From: Cyanobium sp. NIES-981
GTDB taxonomy: Bacteria > Cyanobacteriota > Cyanobacteriia > PCC-6307 > Cyanobiaceae
Assembly: GCF_900088535.1 (NCBI RefSeq)
Contig: NZ_LT578417.1
Coordinates: 620,001 to 684,000 of the forward strand
Length of the DNA stretch: 64,000 nucleotides
Reading direction: 5' to 3'
Position numbers and translations under genes: made by a program. The notes beneath the pieces were generated by a model that was not told where the DNA came from, made no database searches, and was given only the letters and a program-made list of their open reading frames with translations. The first letter of the stretch is position 1, and each line of letters begins with the position of its first letter. Shown piece by piece: positions 19,067-26,884 of this stretch.

Positions 19067-19092
19067 CGCTCGTTGCTCATCGCTCGGCTCAT
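19063..19092 (-). other. Nine-codon mini-ORF bridging mntA and mntB, on a triple 11-bp repeat
   Basis: Reading the minus strand, the mntA stop TGA (19091-19089) overlaps an ATG (19092-19090) that opens the frame MSRAMSNER and ends in a TGA (19065-19063) overlapping the mntB ATG (19066-19064). Three copies of CTCATCGCTCG (plus-strand reading at 19062, 19076 and 19088) create this arrangement, and the mini-ORF ends NER like mntA itself. It probably arose by local duplication. Whether it is translated is unknown; it could relay ribosomes from mntA to mntB. Confidence 0.5.
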
Positions 19093-19883
19093 CGCTCGTT
19101 GTCCGGGAAGGGAGCCGGGCCCGTCAGCAGGTTGGGCGGCAGGCCCCCGAAGGTGAGAGCGAGGTTCTCCGGCGTGAACACCTCGGAGGTCTCGCCGTAG
19201 GCGAGCACCGTCTTGTTGATCAGCACCACCCGGTCACAGAAATCCCTCACATGGCTCAGGTCATGGGTGGAGATCAGGATCGAACGCCCCTCCTCCCGGA
19301 ACTGGAAGAAGAGCTCCGCCATCAGCCGTTCCGTGCGCACGTCCACGCCGTTGAACGGCTCGTCCAGCAGCAGCACCGAAGCCCCCTGGGCAATCGCCCG
19401 GGCCAGGAAGGCCCGCTTGCGCTGCCCACCGGACAGGGCGCCGATGGGGCGGTGGCGCAGGTCCAGCAGCTCGAGCCGCTCCAGCGCATGGCGCACGGCG
19501 GCGCGATCGGAGGCTCCGGCGATGCGCAGCAGGTTCATCGAGCCGTAGCGGCCCATCATCACCACGTCCCAGACACTCACGGGGAACGAACAGTCCACGC
19601 TCTCGTTCTGGGGCACGTAGGCCACAGCCTGCTGACGCTGGGCCTCCCGCACCGAAACACCGTTGATGCGGATGTAGCCCCGGGAGGGGCGCAGGAAGCC
19701 CATCAGGGTCTTGAACAGGGTGGTCTTGCCCGCCCCGTTCATGCCCACCAGGCCGCAGATGCACCCCGCCTCCAGCCGCAGGCTGGCGTCGTGCAAGGCC
19801 AGGATGCCGTTGTAATCCACGCAGAGCTGGTCCGCCTCGATCCTCAGGGGTGTGCTGCCCTCCGGCGGCCGGGCCTGGCTCAT
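19089..19883 (-). CDS. mntA: Manganese-type ABC transporter ATP-binding protein
   Basis: Cytoplasmic ATPase of the metal importer, 264 residues. Walker A is GMNGAGKTTLFKTLMG, the Q-loop lies near YVPQNESVDCSFP, the signature is LSGGQRKRAFLARAIA and Walker B is SVLLLDEPFNGVD, followed by the switch histidine in ISTHDLSHV. The sequence belongs with cluster 9 (Mn/Zn/Fe) importers. The ATG overlaps the stop of mntC (ATGA). Confidence 0.92.
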   Translation of the reverse strand: MSQARPPEGSTPLRIEADQLCVDYNGILALHDASLRLEAGCICGLVGMNGAGKTTLFKTLMGFLRPSRGYIRINGVSVREAQRQQAVAYVPQNESVDCSFPVSVWDVVMMGRYGSMNLLRIAGASDRAAVRHALERLELLDLRHRPIGALSGGQRKRAFLARAIAQGASVLLLDEPFNGVDVRTERLMAELFFQFREEGRSILISTHDLSHVRDFCDRVVLINKTVLAYGETSEVFTPENLALTFGGLPPNLLTGPAPFPDNER

Positions 19884-20881
19884 GGCTGGCTTCCCCCTGC
19901 CGGAGCCGGGGCGCCTCTGAGCCCCTGCAGGAGCAGTCCCACGTTGTGGCGCTGCAGGTCCAGCAGCGTGGGGGCCGGGCCGTCCGGCCCGGAGAGGGAA
20001 TCGACGTAGAAGGTGCCGCCGAAGCGGGCTCCGGAAGCACGGGCCACCTCCCGCTGGGCCTTGTCACTCACCGTGCTCTCGCAGAAGACCGTGGGCACCT
20101 GCCGTTCCTGGATGGTGGCGATCAGCCGGGTCATGCGCTGGGGAGTCACCTCACTCTCGGCGTTGACCGGCCAGAGGTAGGCCTCCTGCATGCCGTAGTC
20201 GCGGGCAAGGTAGGAAAAGGCCCCTTCACAGCTCACCAGCACCCGTCTCGCCGCAGGAATGGCGGCCAGGCTGGCACGCAGCTCCTGATCCAACGCGCGC
20301 AACCTGGCCTTGTAGGCCTCGGCGTTGGCACGGAACAGCGGGGCACCCTCGGGATCGAGGCGGGAGAAGGCAAGGGTGGCCCGGTCCACGTAGTGCATGG
20401 CCCGCTGGGGAGACATCCAGGCGTGGGGGTTGGGCTTGCCGGCGTAGGCATCCTCCTCGATCAGCAGGGGCGTGAGGCCCTCGCTGAGGGTCACGGTGGG
20501 CACGTCACCGGCGGCGGCGGTGAACCTGCGCGCCCAGAGCTCGAGGCCCAGCCCGTTCTCCAGGATCAGGTCTGCCCGGCTGGCCCGTTCCACGTCGCTG
20601 GGGGTGGGCTGGTAGCCGTGGATCTCGGCGCCCTGCTTGGTGATCGACTCCACCCGCAGGCGATCACCCGCCACCTGCCGCGCCAGATCGGCCAGCACCG
20701 TGAAGGTGGTGAGCACCACCGGGCGGGCATCGCTGTCGCGGCTGCGAGGCTCGGGCCGCTGAAGGGCACAGGAGACCAGCAGCAGGGTGCCGAGGGCGGC
20801 ACCCCAGCCCCGAGCCCTCCCCAGGACCCGGAAGCGGCTGAAACGGGCTCCGGTGCTGGGGGCGGTCCTGGGGGCGGTCAA
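19880..20881 (-). CDS. mntC: Manganese-type ABC transporter substrate-binding lipoprotein
   Basis: Captures the metal outside the plasma membrane for MntAB. No ATG, GTG or CTG fits; the TTG at 20881 has a Shine-Dalgarno GAGGA seven bases upstream and gives 333 residues with a lipoprotein signal ending LLLVSC (lipid cysteine about 38). Metal ligands expected for cluster 9 proteins are visible: IHGYQPTPSD (His), NPHAWMSP (His), SCEGAFSYL (Glu) and FYVDSL (Asp). A glutamate third ligand and the absence of a His-rich loop favour Mn over Zn. It leads the operon mntC-mntA-mntB-DUF4336. Confidence 0.9.
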   Translation of the reverse strand: MTAPRTAPSTGARFSRFRVLGRARGWGAALGTLLLVSCALQRPEPRSRDSDARPVVLTTFTVLADLARQVAGDRLRVESITKQGAEIHGYQPTPSDVERASRADLILENGLGLELWARRFTAAAGDVPTVTLSEGLTPLLIEEDAYAGKPNPHAWMSPQRAMHYVDRATLAFSRLDPEGAPLFRANAEAYKARLRALDQELRASLAAIPAARRVLVSCEGAFSYLARDYGMQEAYLWPVNAESEVTPQRMTRLIATIQERQVPTVFCESTVSDKAQREVARASGARFGGTFYVDSLSGPDGPAPTLLDLQRHNVGLLLQGLRGAPAPAGGSQP

Positions 20882-20903
20882 CCGTGCGTCCTCGCATCGT
20901 GTT

Positions 20904-20920
20904 GAAAACGCTACAGAACG
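20904..20920 (-). promoter_or_regulatory. Candidate shared element upstream of mntC
   Basis: On the minus strand the bases read CGTTCTGTAGCGTTTTC, ending 23 bases before the mntC TTG. The same string with two changes (CGTTGCGTAGCGTTTTC) occurs upstream of psbA at 22219-22235; 15 of 17 positions and 11 consecutive bases are identical. No conventional -35/-10 pair is evident here, so it could be an operator or part of a promoter. Confidence 0.4.
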
Positions 20921-20963
20921 CCCACGGGCCTCCGGGCGGTGGCTTCTACGCCGATAGGGGCTG

Positions 20964-20997
20964 AAACAAAGGCTGCCGGGACCTTCTGGCCGGCAGC
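20964..20997 (-). terminator. Second psbA terminator hairpin
   Basis: On the minus strand an 8-bp perfect stem (GCTGCCGG/CCGGCAGC, arms at 20990-20997 and 20972-20979) with a 10-base loop is followed by CTTTGTTTC. It lies directly after the stronger hairpin at 20998-21022, making a tandem terminator between psbA and mntC. Confidence 0.6.
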
Positions 20998-21022
20998 AAA
21001 AAGCCCCCGCCGCAGCGGGGGC
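20998..21022 (-). terminator. Rho-independent terminator of psbA
   Basis: Minus-strand stem GCCCCCGC/GCGGGGGC (21022-21015 and 21010-21003) with a TGCG loop, followed by five T residues. It lies 60 bases after the psbA stop, the expected position for the terminator of a highly transcribed gene. Confidence 0.88.
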
Positions 21023-21083
21023 CAGGGAACCGATCAGGCAGGGGAGACCATCCCGTGCGGCCGATCCCGGAGCGTGAGCCGAC

Positions 21084-22160
21084 TCAACCGATGGCGGGAG
21101 CCGCGAGGGCCACGGGGGTGGTCTCCACGGCCGCCAGGTCAAGCGGGAAGTTGTGGGCGTTGCGCTCGTGCATCACTTCCATGCCCAGGTTGGCGCGGTT
21201 GATCACGTCGGCCCAGGTGGGAACCACCTTGCCCTGGGCATCCAGGATCGACTGGTTGAAGTTGAAGCCGTTCAGGTTGAAGGCCATCGTGCTCACCCCC
21301 AGGGCGGTGAACCAGATCCCCACCACCGGCCAGGCCGCCAGGAAGAAGTGGAGGCTGCGGCTGTTGTTGAAGCTGGCGTACTGGAAGATCAGGCGACCGA
21401 AGTAACCGTGGGCGGCCACGATGTTGTAGGTCTCCTCCTCCTGGCCGAACTTGTAGCCGTAGTTCTGGCTCTCGCTCTCAGTGGTCTCCCGCAGCAGCGA
21501 GGAGGTCACCAGCGAGCCGTGCATGGCGGAGAACAGGCTGCCGCCGAACACACCGGCCACACCCAGCATGTGGAAGGGGTGCATCAGGATGTTGTGCTCG
21601 GCCTGGAACACCAGCATGAAGTTGAAGGTGCCACTGATGCCGAGGGGCATGCCGTCGGAGAAGGAGCCCTGACCGAAGGGATAGATCAGGAACACGGCGA
21701 AGGCGGCCGAGAGCGGGGCGCTGTAGGCCACGCAGATCCAGGGACGCATGCCCAGGCGGTAGGACAGCTCCCACTGGCGACCCATGTAGCAGGAGATGCC
21801 GATCAGGAAGTGGAACACCACCAGTTGGTAAGGGCCGCCGTTGTACAGCCACTCATCGAGGCTGGCGGCCTCCCAGATGGGATAGAAGTGCAGGCCGATG
21901 GCGTTGCTGGAAGGCACAACGGCACCGGAGATGATGTTGTTGCCGTAGAGGAAGGAACCCGCCACGGGCTCCCGGATGCCGTCGATGTCGACGGGGGGAG
22001 CGGCGATCATCGCCACGATGAAGCAGATGGTGGCAGCCAGAAGACAGGGGATCATCAGCACCCCGAACCAACCCACATAAATGCGGTTGTTGGTGGAGGT
22101 GATCCACTGGCAGAAGCTTTCCCAGCTTTCTGCGCGGCTGCCGCGAACAGCAGTGGTCAT
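21084..22160 (-). CDS. psbA: Photosystem II reaction-centre protein D1 (Gln130 form)
   Basis: Core thylakoid subunit binding P680, pheophytin, QB and most ligands of the Mn4CaO5 cluster. The 358-residue precursor has five membrane helices and the expected TyrZ, HPFHML (His198) and [14 protein letters not shown] segments. Numbering runs one behind the usual because the N-terminus is one residue shorter. [11 protein letters not shown] shows Gln at canonical position 130, the D1:1 (low-light) type. The 14-15 residues after FPLDLA form the extension removed by CtpA. No strong Shine-Dalgarno precedes the ATG. Tandem terminators follow. Confidence 0.99.
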   Translation of the reverse strand: MTTAVRGSRAESWESFCQWITSTNNRIYVGWFGVLMIPCLLAATICFIVAMIAAPPVDIDGIREPVAGSFLYGNNIISGAVVPSSNAIGLHFYPIWEAASLDEWLYNGGPYQLVVFHFLIGISCYMGRQWELSYRLGMRPWICVAYSAPLSAAFAVFLIYPFGQGSFSDGMPLGISGTFNFMLVFQAEHNILMHPFHMLGVAGVFGGSLFSAMHGSLVTSSLLRETTESESQNYGYKFGQEEETYNIVAAHGYFGRLIFQYASFNNSRSLHFFLAAWPVVGIWFTALGVSTMAFNLNGFNFNQSILDAQGKVVPTWADVINRANLGMEVMHERNAHNFPLDLAAVETTPVALAAPAIG

Positions 22161-22218
22161 GGGATCAGGATCCGGAACGGATCAGGAAGAGAACGGGCTC
22201 CCTGCAAGGGGAGCTCCA

Positions 22219-22235
22219 GAAAACGCTACGCAACG
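22219..22235 (-). promoter_or_regulatory. Candidate shared element upstream of psbA
   Basis: Minus-strand sequence CGTTGCGTAGCGTTTTC ends 59 bases before the psbA ATG. It matches the element upstream of mntC (20904-20920) at 15 of 17 positions. I could not assign a convincing -35/-10 pair in this 160-base region, so its role (operator, promoter part or leader RNA element) is open. Confidence 0.4.
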
Positions 22236-22321
22236 CGGCTGATCCGAGACCGTAATCACAGGAAACGTGGGATTACTTAGGGAAACTTCACTTCACGCGT
22301 AACGAATCCGTCATGGCGGGG

Positions 22322-23758
22322 TCAGCCGCCGGTGGCCGCCAGGCGCTGGGCCGACCACCACTGGCGGCCCTGCTGCAGGAATCCATTCCAGTCGAGCTTC
22401 TCCGCCTCGGCGGCGCGGGCCACCAGCAGGGGGGCCTCCCGCTTGATCCGCTCCAGATCCGGCTCCCGCACCCCGGCGGAGAGGGCGAGCACATCGGCCA
22501 TGGCCCGGCCCACCACGCGGGTGAGGTAGGCCGCGCTGAGCGCCTGCACGGCGCTGCCGACCAGCCAGGTGGCGCCGTGCAGGCGGATCAGGGAACACAG
22601 CATCTGCGTGCTCCACTCCACCACTCCGAGGGCCAGGGAGGCCTTGGCCAGCTCGGTGGCCGCCGCCCGCAGCTGGTCGCCCGACCAGGGGCACTGCCAG
22701 AGACGCGCCATCTCCTGGAGCATCAGACCGTTGGCCACGGCCAGCACCACCACATCGAGGCTCGGCAGGGGGGCTGCCACCACTCCGGCCGCCACCAGCC
22801 ACTGGGTGCGCTGCTGCAGCAGCTGAAAGCGCTGGCGGCGCAGGGTCTCGAGATCTGCCTGCCAGCTGTCGTGAAGGCTGCGCAGGCCACGCAGCTGCCG
22901 CTGACGGCGCAGGGAAGCGGCATCCCGGCCGAGCTGACGCGCCAGCGGCGCCAGCACCGCCGCCAGCGGCGTGGTGGCGGGCTCCCACAGCAACAGGCTG
23001 TGGTCGCAGCGGAGGGCCAGCTGGGCGGTGAGCTCCTGGCGCAGAGCCTCCGGATCCTGATCTGCTCCGTGCTCCACCAGCAGCCAGGCAGGCAGGCCGT
23101 CGGGCAGAGCCTCGAGCCAGCGCAGGTCTGCCGCCGTCAGCGGGGTGCGCAGCCAGTAGAGGAGAACTTCGGCGGCCTGAAAGGGCTCGGGCCACACCCA
23201 GTCGGTGCTCCAGCTGGCCAGGGGATGGGCCCAGTTCAGGGTGATCGCCGCCGATCCACGCAGTCCCTCCGCCAGGAGGGGACGGCGTTCCTCCGCGAAC
23301 GGGGCGGTTCCAGCCACACCGATGGTGAGGCCGGGACGCTCGATCAGCCGGCGCTGGGCCTCCAGGGCCCGCGTGCGCTCCAGAGCCCCCACGCCGGCGC
23401 CGGAACCGCCTGCCACCGTGCCGCTGGTCTCGGCTTCGAGGGTGAGGAACTGCCCCTGCAGGGCATCCAGCCGGCGCAGCCAGCCGGTCACATCCTCCCG
23501 CCCGGGGGAGGGCGGACCGGCTGGGCGCCGTCCGAACCACCAGAGCGCGGCCAGCCCCAGGGCGCCGGTTCCGGCCGAGGCGAGGGGCAGCTGGGAGAGA
23601 TGGCCCAGGCCATCCAGCACCACCCCGCCTCCCACCACAGCAAGGCCGAGGGGCCACCAGCGGGACACGCCGCCGCCCAGCAGGCGCAGCGCCGGGGGAG
23701 GAGACGGGGGGAAAGCCGAGGCGGTGGTGTCTGGCCCGGACGGCAGTGGCGGCGTCAA
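22322..23758 (-). CDS. DUF697-like membrane protein of unknown function
   Basis: A 478-residue protein, weakly recognised. It has two hydrophobic segments near the N-terminus (about 35-75), a soluble middle region (about 85-280) and a C-terminal part (about 320-440) with several hydrophobic helices resembling the DUF697 domain that follows GTPase domains in cyanobacterial proteins. The place where a P-loop would be expected reads TIGVAGTAPFAEE and lacks the GK[ST] ending, so nucleotide binding by a classical P-loop is unlikely. It sits 161 bases upstream of psbA on the same strand and is divergent from the CDF gene. Confidence 0.65.
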   Translation of the reverse strand: MTPPLPSGPDTTASAFPPSPPPALRLLGGGVSRWWPLGLAVVGGGVVLDGLGHLSQLPLASAGTGALGLAALWWFGRRPAGPPSPGREDVTGWLRRLDALQGQFLTLEAETSGTVAGGSGAGVGALERTRALEAQRRLIERPGLTIGVAGTAPFAEERRPLLAEGLRGSAAITLNWAHPLASWSTDWVWPEPFQAAEVLLYWLRTPLTAADLRWLEALPDGLPAWLLVEHGADQDPEALRQELTAQLALRCDHSLLLWEPATTPLAAVLAPLARQLGRDAASLRRQRQLRGLRSLHDSWQADLETLRRQRFQLLQQRTQWLVAAGVVAAPLPSLDVVVLAVANGLMLQEMARLWQCPWSGDQLRAAATELAKASLALGVVEWSTQMLCSLIRLHGATWLVGSAVQALSAAYLTRVVGRAMADVLALSAGVREPDLERIKREAPLLVARAAEAEKLDWNGFLQQGRQWWSAQRLAATGG

Positions 23759-23850
23759 CGCGGCGGGAAGAGCTGAGTCTCTTTAGCTCACCCGGCGGCT
23801 GCACGCCCCTCCGAAGCTCAATAGCGTGACAGCAGTCGCAGGCCAGTCCG

Positions 23851-24804
23851 GTGGCGAGCCAGGGGCCGCAGCAGAAGACACCGCCCGGGCCGCCGCAGCG
23901 GACAGCGGTGGTGCGCCGCACCCTCTCCCGGGCTCTGGCCCTCGGCCTGGTGCTCAGCGCGGCCAAGGCAGCCGTGGGGCTGATGAGCGGCTCGCTCAGC
24001 CTGCTTTCCGATGCTCTGCTGGGGCTTGGGGATGGGGCGGCCAGCCTGGTGGCCCTGCTGCATCAGGGGATGGGGGTGGCTGGTCCGGATCGCGACCACC
24101 CCTACGGACACCAGAAGGTCCTGGCGCTCGGCGCCCTCGCCTGCTGCGCCCTGCCGCTGTTCGCCGGGGTGGAGATCCTGCAGGCCGCCCTGGCCCGCTG
24201 GCAGGGCAGAGGGATGGAGGGTCAGCCGGCACTGCAGCTGGCTCCGGCTGGGCTGGTTCTGCTGGCCCTGCTGGTGGTGATGCAGCTGGGCCTGTGGCTG
24301 TGGATGCGGGAGAGGGCCAGGCAGCTGGGCGATCCGGTGCTGCGGGCGAGGAGCCAGGCCCAGGGTGTCTGGAACGGGGCCTCAGGGCTGGTGCTGGTGG
24401 GCCTGCTGATGGCCGAAGGCCGGGGCAGGGGCCTGCTCGATCTGCTGCTGCCCCTGCCCCTGCTGCTGCTGCTGTCACGCCAGTGCTGGCGGGTGATCCA
24501 GCAACTGCTTCCGGAGCTGGAGGACCGGATCGCCATTGCGCCGGAGGCGATCCATGCGGTTGTGCTGGCCGTGCCGGGGGTGCTGAATGTCCATGACATC
24601 CGCAGCCGTGGTGTGCTGGGGCAGCTGGTGTTCGTGGACATGCACCTGGTGGTCGAAGCCAGCGACCTGGCCACGGCCCATCGGATCAGTGAGTTGGTGG
24701 AGGAACACCTGGACGGCCGCTTCGGGCCCCTGCGCTGCAGCATCCATCTGGAACCCCGGGAGTACGCCAGCGACCGGATCACCTTTCATGGAGCCCATGG
24801 CTGA
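23851..24804 (+). CDS. CDF-family protein with a degenerate metal site
   Basis: Cation diffusion facilitator homologue, 317 residues from a GTG, with five to six hydrophobic segments and a C-terminal cytoplasmic ferredoxin-like domain (about 225-300, GVLNVHDIRSRGVLG). The fold markers SGSLSLLSDALLGLGD and DRDHPYGHQKVLALGALA are clear. Aligned by eye to E. coli FieF, the transport-site tetrad Asp45/Asp49/His153/Asp157 reads Leu/Asp/Arg/Gln, so only one ligand remains. It may use another site, carry a different ion or act as a partner subunit. The stop overlaps the next gene. Confidence 0.83.
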   Translation: MASQGPQQKTPPGPPQRTAVVRRTLSRALALGLVLSAAKAAVGLMSGSLSLLSDALLGLGDGAASLVALLHQGMGVAGPDRDHPYGHQKVLALGALACCALPLFAGVEILQAALARWQGRGMEGQPALQLAPAGLVLLALLVVMQLGLWLWMRERARQLGDPVLRARSQAQGVWNGASGLVLVGLLMAEGRGRGLLDLLLPLPLLLLLSRQCWRVIQQLLPELEDRIAIAPEAIHAVVLAVPGVLNVHDIRSRGVLGQLVFVDMHLVVEASDLATAHRISELVEEHLDGRFGPLRCSIHLEPREYASDRITFHGAHG

Positions 24805-25303
24805 GGGTCAGGCCCGATTCACGCCCAAGCAGTGGCAACAGCTGCGCGCCTGGCAGTTGGTGCTCGAGCAGGCGGAAGGCTGGAACGGCGAGCTGCCCGT
24901 GGTCGTGCACGAGCGCTGCTGGCTGCGGCTGCGGGCCGTGCCCGTGGCCGAGCTCTGCCGGCAGGTGCCGCCCGACACCAGCACGGAGGCTCCGGAACTG
25001 GTGCGCTACCGCGAGCGGCTCAGGCGAGGGGAGGATCCCTGGCAGGCCCAGCTGCTGTGCTGGGAGGAATTCGGCCAGCAGGCCTGTCAGACCGCCCAGC
25101 TCACCTTCTGGCAGCGGCAGGACGGCGGGGGCTGGACCCTGGCGCAGTACCTGGATCTGATCAGCCGTTACCGCCGCCAGCTGGAGCAGCCCGGCCCACG
25201 GTCGCTGCCGATCCTGCTCACCGCCAGGGGCGCCAGCCGCGAGCCACACCGGCTGCTGTGGCTCGGGCCCTCGTGCCAGCCGATGCGGCACACTTGCGCC
25301 TGA
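24788..25303 (+). CDS. Conserved-looking protein of unknown function
   Basis: I do not recognise a family. From the ATG at 24788 the protein has about 171 residues (a second ATG at 24797 would remove three). It is soluble, rich in Trp, Gln and Arg, with no signal peptide or membrane segment. The C-terminal part ends RLLWLGPSCQPMRHTC with two cysteines. The start lies within the last codons of the CDF gene, and the next unknown gene follows after seven bases. CDF, this gene, the next one and trpS therefore form a tight co-directional run. Confidence 0.65.
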   Translation: MEPMAEGQARFTPKQWQQLRAWQLVLEQAEGWNGELPVVVHERCWLRLRAVPVAELCRQVPPDTSTEAPELVRYRERLRRGEDPWQAQLLCWEEFGQQACQTAQLTFWQRQDGGGWTLAQYLDLISRYRRQLEQPGPRSLPILLTARGASREPHRLLWLGPSCQPMRHTCA

Positions 25304-25310
25304 CTCCCAG

Positions 25311-25841
25311 ATGGCCGCCATGGCTGACGAGACGAGCACTTCCTCGCCCCAGGGCGGCAGACCCGGCGGCAACCGGGAGCCCGGCGGTTTCCGGATCCGG
25401 CTGAGCGACAACGAGATGCGGGCGGCCCGGGCAGTCCAGGACGCCTTCCAGCTGCGCTCCACGGTGGCGGTGCTGGGCTTCTGCGTGCGCACGCTGGCCC
25501 AGCTGCTGGAGGACGGCAAACTCGATGAGCTGGTCAGTGAGGCCCGCAGTCAGGCGGGCAGCCGCGACCCCGGCCGCGGTGGCCGCCGCGGCGAGGGAAG
25601 AAGTGAGGCAAGAAGTGAGGGGAGGGGCGAAGCACGAAGTGAGGGACGGGGTTCTCGCACCGACCGGAGCGCGAGGATTGACCCCTTCGCCCGTCCGAGC
25701 CGGCCCAAACCCGCGCCGGAACCGGTGGAGCCTGCCGCGCTCGAGCCCACGCCCGAACAGCCAGCTGCGGTCGAGGCCTCTGCGGAACCCGAGGCCAGCA
25801 CGACCACCGCTGACGAACCGGCCACCCGCCAGGAGGACTGA
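25311..25841 (+). CDS. Small protein with a disordered Arg/Ser/Glu repeat tail
   Basis: Unknown 176-residue protein. Residues about 25-80 (FRIRLSDNEMRAARAVQDAF, then LGFCVRTLAQLLEDGKLDEL) form an ordered, probably helical domain that could resemble a ribbon-helix-helix dimer; this is inference. Residues about 80-110 hold imperfect repeats of EGRSEAR/SEGRGEAR, encoded by repeated AAGTGAGG in the DNA. The tail (110-176) is Pro/Glu/Ala-rich and acidic, so probably disordered. The stop lies five bases before trpS. Confidence 0.65.
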   Translation: MAAMADETSTSSPQGGRPGGNREPGGFRIRLSDNEMRAARAVQDAFQLRSTVAVLGFCVRTLAQLLEDGKLDELVSEARSQAGSRDPGRGGRRGEGRSEARSEGRGEARSEGRGSRTDRSARIDPFARPSRPKPAPEPVEPAALEPTPEQPAAVEASAEPEASTTTADEPATRQED

Positions 25842-25846
25842 CGTCG

Positions 25847-26884
25847 ATGGCACGGCCGAGGGTTCTCTCAGGGGTCCAGCCCACGGGCGCCCTTCACCTG
25901 GGCAACTGGCTCGGGGCCATCCGCAACTGGGTCGACCTCCAGGACAGCCACGACACCTTCTTCTGCGTGGTGGATCTGCACGCCATCACCGTGCCCCATG
26001 ATCCGGCCACCCTGGCGGAGTCCACCCTCACCACGGCAGCGCTCTATCTGGCCTGCGGCATCGACCCGGCGAAATCGACCGTGTTTGTGCAGAGCCATGT
26101 GAGTGCCCACAGCGCCCTGTGCTGGCTGTTGAACTGCGTCACACCGCTCAACTGGCTCGAGCGGATGATCCAGTTCAAGGAAAAGGCCGTGAAACAGGGC
26201 GACCAGGTGTCCGCGGGCCTGCTGGATTACCCCGTGCTGATGGCCGCCGACATCCTGCTCTACGACGCCGATCTGGTGCCCGTGGGGGAAGACCAGAAGC
26301 AGCACCTCGAGCTGGCCCGCGACATTGCCCAGCAGAGGATCAACGCCCGTTTCGGCAGCCCTGGAGCCGACGGGGAACCTCGGCCGGTGCTGAAGGTGCC
26401 CGAGCCGATGATCCTCAAGGAGGGCGCCCGGGTGATGAGCCTCACCGACGGCCGCAGCAAAATGAGCAAGAGCGATCCCAACGAGGGCTCGCGCATCACG
26501 CTGCTGGATCCCCCCGAGCTGATCCGCAGGAAGATCAAGCGGGCCAGGACCGACGCCACGCTGGGGCTGGAGTTCGGCAACCCCGAGAGGCCGGAGGCCG
26601 ACAACCTGCTCGGCCTCTATGCGCTGTTGAGTGGCAAGGGCCGCCGCGTTGCCGCCGACGAGTGTGCGGAGATGGGCTGGGGACGGTTCAAGCCCCTGCT
26701 CACCGAGGTGATGGTGGAGGCCCTTGCGCCCGTGCAGGAGCGATACCACACCTGGCGCCGTGATCCCGGCGCCCTGGAGCAGGTGCTGGCGGAAGGGCGC
26801 CAGCGGGCTGAAGCCGTGGCGGAAGCCACCCTGGAGCGCGTGCACCGCTGCCTGGGCTTCCTGCCGCCGCGCCCGCAGACCTGA
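25847..26884 (+). CDS. trpS: Tryptophanyl-tRNA synthetase
   Basis: Class I aminoacyl-tRNA synthetase charging tRNA-Trp in the cytoplasm. The 345-residue protein has the HIGH-like motif at PTGALHLGNWLGA (about 13-25) and the KMSKSD motif near residue 205. LLDYPVLMAADILLYDADLV (about 125-144) is a TrpRS block. Length is normal for a bacterial TrpRS. It ends the co-directional run that begins with the CDF gene and is followed by a 391-base gap. Confidence 0.97.
   Translation: MARPRVLSGVQPTGALHLGNWLGAIRNWVDLQDSHDTFFCVVDLHAITVPHDPATLAESTLTTAALYLACGIDPAKSTVFVQSHVSAHSALCWLLNCVTPLNWLERMIQFKEKAVKQGDQVSAGLLDYPVLMAADILLYDADLVPVGEDQKQHLELARDIAQQRINARFGSPGADGEPRPVLKVPEPMILKEGARVMSLTDGRSKMSKSDPNEGSRITLLDPPELIRRKIKRARTDATLGLEFGNPERPEADNLLGLYALLSGKGRRVAADECAEMGWGRFKPLLTEVMVEALAPVQERYHTWRRDPGALEQVLAEGRQRAEAVAEATLERVHRCLGFLPPRPQT

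Noticed and set aside
25590-25660. CRISPR-like repeat from repeated AAGTGAGG
   Set aside because: The units are only 8-9 bases, unevenly spaced and inside a coding frame; they encode a disordered Ser/Glu/Arg tail.
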